Part shown: positions 58,801 to 64,000 of the stretch, piece by piece
How positions within the stretch are numbered: position 1 is the stretch's first letter
How the letters are laid out: each line of letters opens with the position of its first letter
NCBI RefSeq assembly: GCF_029867415.1
Contig: NC_081180.1
Location: 145,266,731-145,330,730 of the forward strand
Length of the DNA stretch: 64,000 bases
Direction: 5' to 3'
Origin: Vicia villosa
Taxonomy: Eukaryota > Streptophyta > Magnoliopsida > Fabales > Fabaceae
Position numbers and translations under genes: made by a program
The notes under the pieces: generated by a model
Databases searched by the model: none
What the model saw: the letters and a program-made list of their open reading frames with translations, nothing else
Told to the model about the DNA's origin: nothing

Positions 58801-59131
58801 TCAGCCCCAAATCTTCCACTTTGTCTTCCTTGTTGGATGTGTTGCCACCTTTCTCTAATTCTTTTAGGAACAACTCAATTTCTTTTTCTTCTTCTTGAGT
58901 AAGTACATTAAACGAATCAACAAGAGATCTCTCTAAAGGGTTAGAAAGATGAATTTGGCTTGCAACTTCTTCTACGATCTCTTCAGTTACATCCATGCGA
59001 AAGCAATCATTCTTGTCTTTGGGTTGTTTCATGGCATCAAAAAGATTAAAACATACCTCTTCATCTTGGACTCTTAGCTTCATTATACCATCATCGATAT
59101 CGATCATCATCCGGGCTGTTTTCATGAATGG
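55883..59131 (-). pseudogene. Athila polyprotein: protease end, reverse transcriptase, RNase H, integrase
   Basis: About 1,083 codons are open on the minus strand, ending at a stop at 55883. Reading starts inside the protease ([14 protein letters not shown]), then a charged linker, then reverse transcriptase ([20 protein letters not shown], active site FMDD at about 58031-58042), RNase H ([30 protein letters not shown]), and integrase: zinc finger [11 protein letters not shown] and [10 protein letters not shown], catalytic core with D (GIDFMGPF), D (ISDGGSHFV) and E ([11 protein letters not shown]). All catalytic residues are present. The N-terminal part is cut off by the solo LTR at 59132-63830 and continues at 63831. 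The gene would be intact without that insertion, at least within the window, so the Athila copy is fairly young. Confidence 0.93.
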
Positions 59132-59644
59132 TGTTATACCCCAAAATTTGCCCACATATTTTTCAAGAAAACTCCAATCTGAAAATTAAGGGTCTCATAT
59201 AATCATGGATTTTTATTTCAACAAATATCCTGACATATGAAATACTTAGTTTTTAGAATCTTTCTTATACAGTAATTTGGCTTGCAGTTGAATTTATTCT
59301 TACGCAAACACCAAATACTGTTTATTACTTCACACATGCTATTTATTTATTTACAGATAAATAGTACTGACACAATTGGTACAGAGTTAAATCTTTTTGC
59401 AGGCGCAGAATCAGGAAACTCAGACTGTATTGGTAACAAGTAGATTATTATTATCTTTTGTTTCCCACTAATTTTTGTACTATATTCCATTATTTGCAAA
59501 AATCTTTTCAAATCTCTTTTTCAAAAATCAAATCTCTCCTTTTTCCAACACTATCATACACTTTCTTTCAAATCTTACTTCCACTCAAATTTTCCTTTTG
59601 TACGGAATCACATCATTCCCCAACGTCTCTTTCCTTCTTTCCAT

Positions 59645-59655
59645 TCTATAAATAC
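59645..59655 (+). promoter_or_regulatory. TATA box ahead of the small ORF in the solo LTR
   Basis: tctataaatacctctc lies about 100 bp upstream of the ATG at 59748, with a C/T/A-rich leader between. It is separate from the LTR's second TATA box at 61524. Confidence 0.6.
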
Positions 59656-59747
59656 CTCTCATTTTCTTCCATAAAATCTCACATCAAATTCCAACTCATC
59701 TTTCAAATTCCTACCTCATATCTATTTTCTCTTCTTCCCTAACAAGA

Positions 59748-59915
59748 ATGGCAAAGTGGATAGAGACACTGTTTCTTACAGTCATCACCATTGCTACGGT
59801 GATCATGACTTTCTTCTGCCTACATAGTCCTGAAGAGTGTGGACCTGCAATGGTTGCACTCCCAATCATCTACATGTTATTGTTCATAGCATGGGTCATT
59901 AATCGTCATTCTTAA
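59748..59915 (+). CDS. Hypothetical 55-residue two-span membrane protein inside the Ogre-like LTR
   Basis: A short ORF starts MAKWIETLFLTVITIATVIM and ends with TAA at 59913-59915. Two hydrophobic stretches are visible: residues about 8-24 (LFLTVITIATVIMTFFC) and about 35-51 (MVALPIIYMLLFIAWVI), joined by a short loop with HSPEECGP. The start context caagaATGG has A at -3 and G at +4. A TATA box lies about 100 bp upstream and the leader has the pyrimidine/A-rich look of plant leaders. So promoter, leader and ORF form a gene-like unit within U3 of the LTR. I do not recognise the protein. It may be a captured host gene or an accessory gene of this LTR family. It could also be chance, but hydrophobic, well-initiated frames with a TATA box are uncommon in LTRs. 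Confidence 0.5.
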   Translation: MAKWIETLFLTVITIATVIMTFFCLHSPEECGPAMVALPIIYMLLFIAWVINRHS

Positions 59916-61523
59916 TATTTGCCGTATTTCTTATTTCTTAAATGTACCGTTTATTCGTCGTACTGTTCAATATAGTATGTGATATTTGTACTGTCAGTAT
60001 TAAATGTTGTACTATTTGTCATAATATTGCTTAATTACTAAGATAATATTTTGTGTGTTTTCTGCCAGTCAAATATTCCTATTTCTGTGCATTAAATGAT
60101 TTTCAGGGTTATTATCGGTAATTTTGCCCGCATACCGTAATTATTAGTTATTTATTATGTCTGTGTTTTTCTAACAAGTCATGTAAATAAACTTTCATTT
60201 TTTACATAAAACAAAAACAAAAAACAACAAAAAAGGAAAATTAACTTTGACTGTTGATTTTTCACTCTAACTGCTACATCGATACCTGAACAGTCAGTTG
60301 ACAGCCAAACTGCTGGCAGTACAATTCTCAGTATTTTGTACCATCAATCAAATCAATCTTTCACAAATCAAAATTCCAAGATTTTTGTTCTAGAAGTCTT
60401 CTGAATATCACGCGATTAGCAGAGACTCAACACTACACAAGAATCAGGTACGCTTAACTGTCTCCTACACAAACAGTCCCTAATCAGGGTTTTTCTTGTT
60501 TTTACAGGAGCAACAAGTTTTTGAGAGCTCAAATGGATTTCATACACATCCATATATCTCAAAGTACCATCATACAAATTTTCAAACTTCAATTCACTCA
60601 GACGCACCGTCAGCAGCTCAAACAGTCAACAGACGACCCGTTTGACCAAAAAAGTCAACAGACAGTCAAAAATGAAATTTTTTGTCAAAGTCCATATTTT
60701 GTCAAAGGATTCATCATTTGATCATTGGATGATCATAATTCATCAAGGAAAGATCAAAAATCAACAAAACCCTAAGATTCAAAATTAGGGTTTTTGCCTG
60801 AAAAGTCAACTCAACTTTGACTGATCATAACTCTCTCATCATTCATCCAAAAAATTCAAACCAAAGCTTGTTTTGAAGGAAATTCAATTATCTTTCAAAT
60901 GCCATTCATCCCATGGTCATTGGATTCACCATTTGAAAAATATGATCAAAGACATTACAGGTCATTTTCAAAGTCAACAAAAAGACACTTTTTTCAAAAG
61001 GACACACAAGGAGCTTCAAAAATCATTTTGACATGAGACCAAAGACATTGGTTAGAGGACTCTTTGAGGTTTCTAAAAAGTGCAAGATCTCCTTCATATG
61101 ACAAAAATTGAAGGATTTACACCTTGTTGAAGTTGGCTAAATTTTGGGAAAATGCATGAAATCAACATTGTTCAAAATTGCATTTTTTCCAAAAGGGGCC
61201 AAGTTTTCAGCATTCAAACATCATTTCCATGTTACTATGGGCCTCCCACGACCAAGGCTAAGCCCACATCATTTTTTATCTATTTTTGGCATAATTTTAT
61301 CTTATTTTAAGATTAAAATTAAAAAAGAAAATGAAATGGATAAAGAATAGCTTGTCTTCCAAGCAAGACTCATTCAACTCTGTCCCAAAGCAAAGTACAG
61401 CAGAGGAGAAGAAGAAAATCAAGCCATGGTGGCTTAAAGACAAAGCTACCAATGTTGAAAAAGTCAAGATTCCAAAAAAAACTCATCAATGCTTTTGGCT
61501 TAGTTTCTAAGCACTCTAATGCT

Positions 61524-61531
61524 TATAAATA
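61524..61531 (+). promoter_or_regulatory. TATA box of the Ogre-like solo LTR
   Basis: TATAAATA within aatgcttataaataggctat, followed by a purine-rich start region. It divides the LTR into U3 of about 2.4 kb and R/U5 of about 2.3 kb. Confidence 0.65.
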
Positions 61532-63830
61532 GGCTATAGCACTTCAGTAATAAAGGAGACAGAAATAGAGAGCAAAAACTCTTGCTTGTAACACACTTGT
61601 AATCTCTCAAAATATTCAAAGAATTTTGAAATTCGAATTCCAAATTTAAGTCACTTTCCATTCAAACTAAACACTCAAACACGTTCCTTGAGCTTCACTG
61701 AACATATCCAGATCATTTGCAAGCTCTGAAACTCCTTGAATCGAACACTACAGGTCTCGATTCATCCAAACTAAAACTGACTCGTGTCTCATAACCTAAG
61801 CATATCTAGCACGATGTAGACATATATTTGCACTTAGTGTGGTGTGTAGATCATTTCTGGAGCTTTAATTGAGTTTTAGATGCTTACACACGAAGATACC
61901 ATTTTAGGGTTCTTAAGCTAAAATTTGGGATCCTCTGATTTAGGCAAAATTAGAAGAAACCAATGACATATTTGAACTCAGGGGACGATTTTAAGCTTAA
62001 CCATGGTCTCCTAAGTAATTTATATTGCTTGTATGAAATTTTGACATGTGCAGGTCTTGTAGCTACGGACGAAAACCGTCACTAAAGGCTTTACCTACAG
62101 TTGCAGAGCCTATAGCAACGGAGAGAGGAAGAAGATGAAGGCGTGGCAGACTCTGATTGGCCAGAATGCGCGCGCCAGCTTTTATTCAAATTCTTGGATC
62201 CTGTGTTGCGCTGTCTATGCTTTTGTTATGCTCCTCAAAATCTGAGCCCTCCGATTCACTTCCAATCAGATCCAACGTGCCAGATCTCTCACCACACCAT
62301 GCTCCCTCACTGATTACCACACAGGATCAGTATCCTCTTATTTTCTATTTTATTTTCTATTTTATTTTAATTTCTTTGTTAAGTTAATTAAAAATAGTTT
62401 TAAAAATCCAAAAAATACACAAAAAATATTTTTAGACTTCTAAAATAATATATTATTTTCTGAAATAAAAATATTTTATTTTTCTTCAAAATTTCAATAT
62501 TTTGCATAATTAATTAGTATATATTTATATATTTGCTTTTTAATTATTCTAACCAATCAAAAAATCATAAAAAAAATTGTTCTTTGTGTTAAATATTGTT
62601 TATATATTATAAACTAATTTTGTACATATTTTGAATAATTTTATCTTTGAGTTTTAATTATTTGTATAATTATTTGCATAATTATGTTTTAATTAACTTA
62701 AATCAATTTCAAATCAATTTCCAAAAATTCCAAAAAAATTAGTTTTGTTTTAAAATTAATTAACAAATATTTTGTACATATTTTAAACTTAATTTCTAGG
62801 TTTAAATCTATTTTCATCTTTTTTCTTCATTTTAATTTAATTAATCATGCATTAATTATAATTAAAACCAATCATAAAAATTCCAAAAACATGCCTTTTA
62901 TGTTTCTTGCAATTTAAAATTCCTAGATAAATGTATAGGATGTCAAATTCATGTAAATAGGCTAGTTTACGTTTCCTGCACAATCGATGTAATAGCGTAG
63001 ATTTACTTTCCGCACTTTACATTTCCGCACTTTAATTTCCAGCACATATAAACTGCGTGTATGTCAAAGATAAAATTGAACCGTTAGATCACTAACTTCA
63101 AAGATAAAATATCTGAATCCAATCACAATCACACTTGCACCTCTTCAGGAAATCCCTTTTCAATCTTTCAAAATCAAAGTCAAAATTCCACTATTTTGAG
63201 TACAAAATCGAACCTTGCTTTTATATCCGGTGAAAGGATAGATTTTTAAAGGAAATAGGATAAAGACCTTACAACTCAGGGTAGACCTCCTAGTTTGCTT
63301 GCTCAAATCAAAACAAACAAAATTCTCATACACTGTTGATTTTTCAAAACTTTCAAAAAAGACAATACTTTGTATACATCCAAACACGGGTTATTACAAA
63401 GTTAACGTTCTTTTCAAAACATCTTTCGAAAGATAAACAAGCATTTTGTATACATCCACACACGGATCATTACAAAATTCAATTTACAAAAGTATTTGAA
63501 ACCACATATGAGCAATTTCAGAGCAATTGAAAAGTGATCGAAAAACAAGTGAGCTAAGCAAACTTAAGAGCCCATGGATAACCATGGATACAAAGGGTGC
63601 TAACACCTTCCCTTTGTATAACCTACCCCCTTACCCAGAATTTCTTAAAGGTCTTTTTTCTGTTTCTTTTATAAACCTTTCCTTAATTGGATAAAATAAA
63701 AGGTCGGTGGCGACTCTGTGAATTTTCAAAAAAAATGCGAAAGCATTAAGCGACAAAAAAGAGTCAGTTCACGTATCTCTACAGATCAGAGGTATGGCCC
63801 GGTATTAAAAAAAAAAATCGGAGGTCCACA

Positions 63831-64000
63831 AATGGCCTTCCAAGAATGATAGGTGAATCTTTGTCTTCTTCCATATCAATCACCACAAAATCCACCGGAA
63901 ACAGAAATTTGTCAACTTTCACTAACATGTCTTGTGCAATTCCATACGGAAGAGTGGTAGATTTATCTGCTAGTTGCAAAGTCATTCTTGTTGACTTCAT
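63831..64000 (-). pseudogene. Athila protease, N-terminal part (gene cut by solo LTR and by the window edge)
   Basis: On the minus strand: MKSTRMTLQLADKSTTLPYG, then VKVDKFLFPVDFVVIDMEED and SPIILGRP, the conserved protease segment of Athila elements. The frame then runs into the solo LTR at 63830. The other side of the insertion, at 59131, resumes in the same frame after one copy of the target site. The active-site region would lie right of the window. Confidence 0.9.

Larger units (their letters stand above)
59132..63830 (+). mobile_element. Solo LTR of an Ogre-like element, 4,699 bp, in the Athila protease
   Basis: Starts TGTTATACCCCAAAATTTGC and ends atcggaggtccaca. The perfect 5-bp target duplication aatgg is at 59127-59131 and 63831-63835, inside the conserved end of the Athila protease. 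Two TATA boxes are present: 59647 (ahead of a small ORF) and 61524 (the likely LTR promoter). The U5 core aagggtgctaacaccttccc is at 63594-63613, followed by ggtcggtggcgactctg near 63702. The part 62340-62900 is extremely AT-rich. No second LTR or coding domain for retrotransposition is inside. Confidence 0.88.
46056..64000 (-). mobile_element. Athila-lineage Ty3/gypsy element, interrupted by two solo LTRs, running off the window
   Basis: Read on the minus strand: protease (64000-63831 and 59131 onward), reverse transcriptase, RNase H, integrase, an extra ORF, polypurine tract and 3' LTR. The polymerase matches the Athila lineage ([40 protein letters not shown]). The 5' LTR and gag are right of the window. 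Reading frames in the visible part are open apart from the two inserted LTRs at 49799-54925 and 59132-63830. The 3' LTR is preceded on the plus strand by ttgct, the candidate target duplication within the copia element. Confidence 0.9.

Noticed and set aside
62157..62387. 76-codon frame with a signal-peptide-like start in the solo LTR
   Set aside because: The start lies in a low-complexity stretch, the C-terminus is the translation of a ttttatttt repeat, and there is no TATA box at the right distance.

Overview
The window is nuclear DNA from a plant with a large, repeat-rich genome, most likely a legume of the pea/vetch group (Fabeae). The reasons are 2.7-5.1 kb Ogre-type LTRs that begin TGTYATACCCC, Tat- and Athila-lineage Ty3/gypsy elements, AT-rich spacers, and nested insertion on a scale typical of that group. 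Only two stretches look like host genes: a seed-maturation LEA gene (8305-9260, +, three exons) and a small secreted-peptide gene (33586-33792, -). Almost everything else is mobile DNA in various stages of decay. All calls are by eye from the sequence, with no database search.

Layout. 1-5264: 3' end of an Ogre-like element, with three different tandem-repeat blocks in the 3' untranslated region followed by its LTR. 5265-7071: unclassified LTR-like DNA. 7072-7817: two MITEs, each next to a (TA)n array. 8071-9260: LEA gene with an ABRE/RY seed-type promoter. 9590-13860: tandem duplications and decayed retroelement scraps. 13862-19301: a decayed L1-type LINE. 19302-20186: a non-autonomous hAT element. 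21196-32746: a CACTA element of about 1.7 kb, expanded by insertion of a complete 9,890-bp Tat-lineage retrotransposon (21791-31680, TSD ctacc, LTRs about 99% identical). That retrotransposon carries a 243-codon antisense ORF with its own TATA box. 32763-33209: fold-back MITE inside (TA)n. 33586-33927: secreted-peptide gene. 34778-41803: SINE-like pieces, a CACTA-like element, a MITE, a PMD/MULE-like remnant, a second Tat gag remnant and a copia gag scrap. 42212-44176: a second CACTA that carries a TATA box and a 90-codon ORF. 44590-46055: copia 3' end. 46056-64000: an Athila-lineage element on the minus strand, running off the right edge.

The Athila element is split by two solo LTRs of Ogre type. 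One (49799-54925, TSD gacct) lies in its extra ORF downstream of integrase. The other (59132-63830, TSD aatgg) lies in its protease. Apart from these two insertions its reading frames are open. The second solo LTR contains a 55-codon ORF for a two-span hydrophobic protein, with a TATA box and a good start context. The two retrotransposons carry proteins that look like members of one plant retroelement family downstream of integrase, one in antisense and one in sense orientation. The insertion order is therefore readable: Athila into copia, then Ogre-type elements into Athila followed by LTR-LTR recombination; and separately Tat into CACTA.
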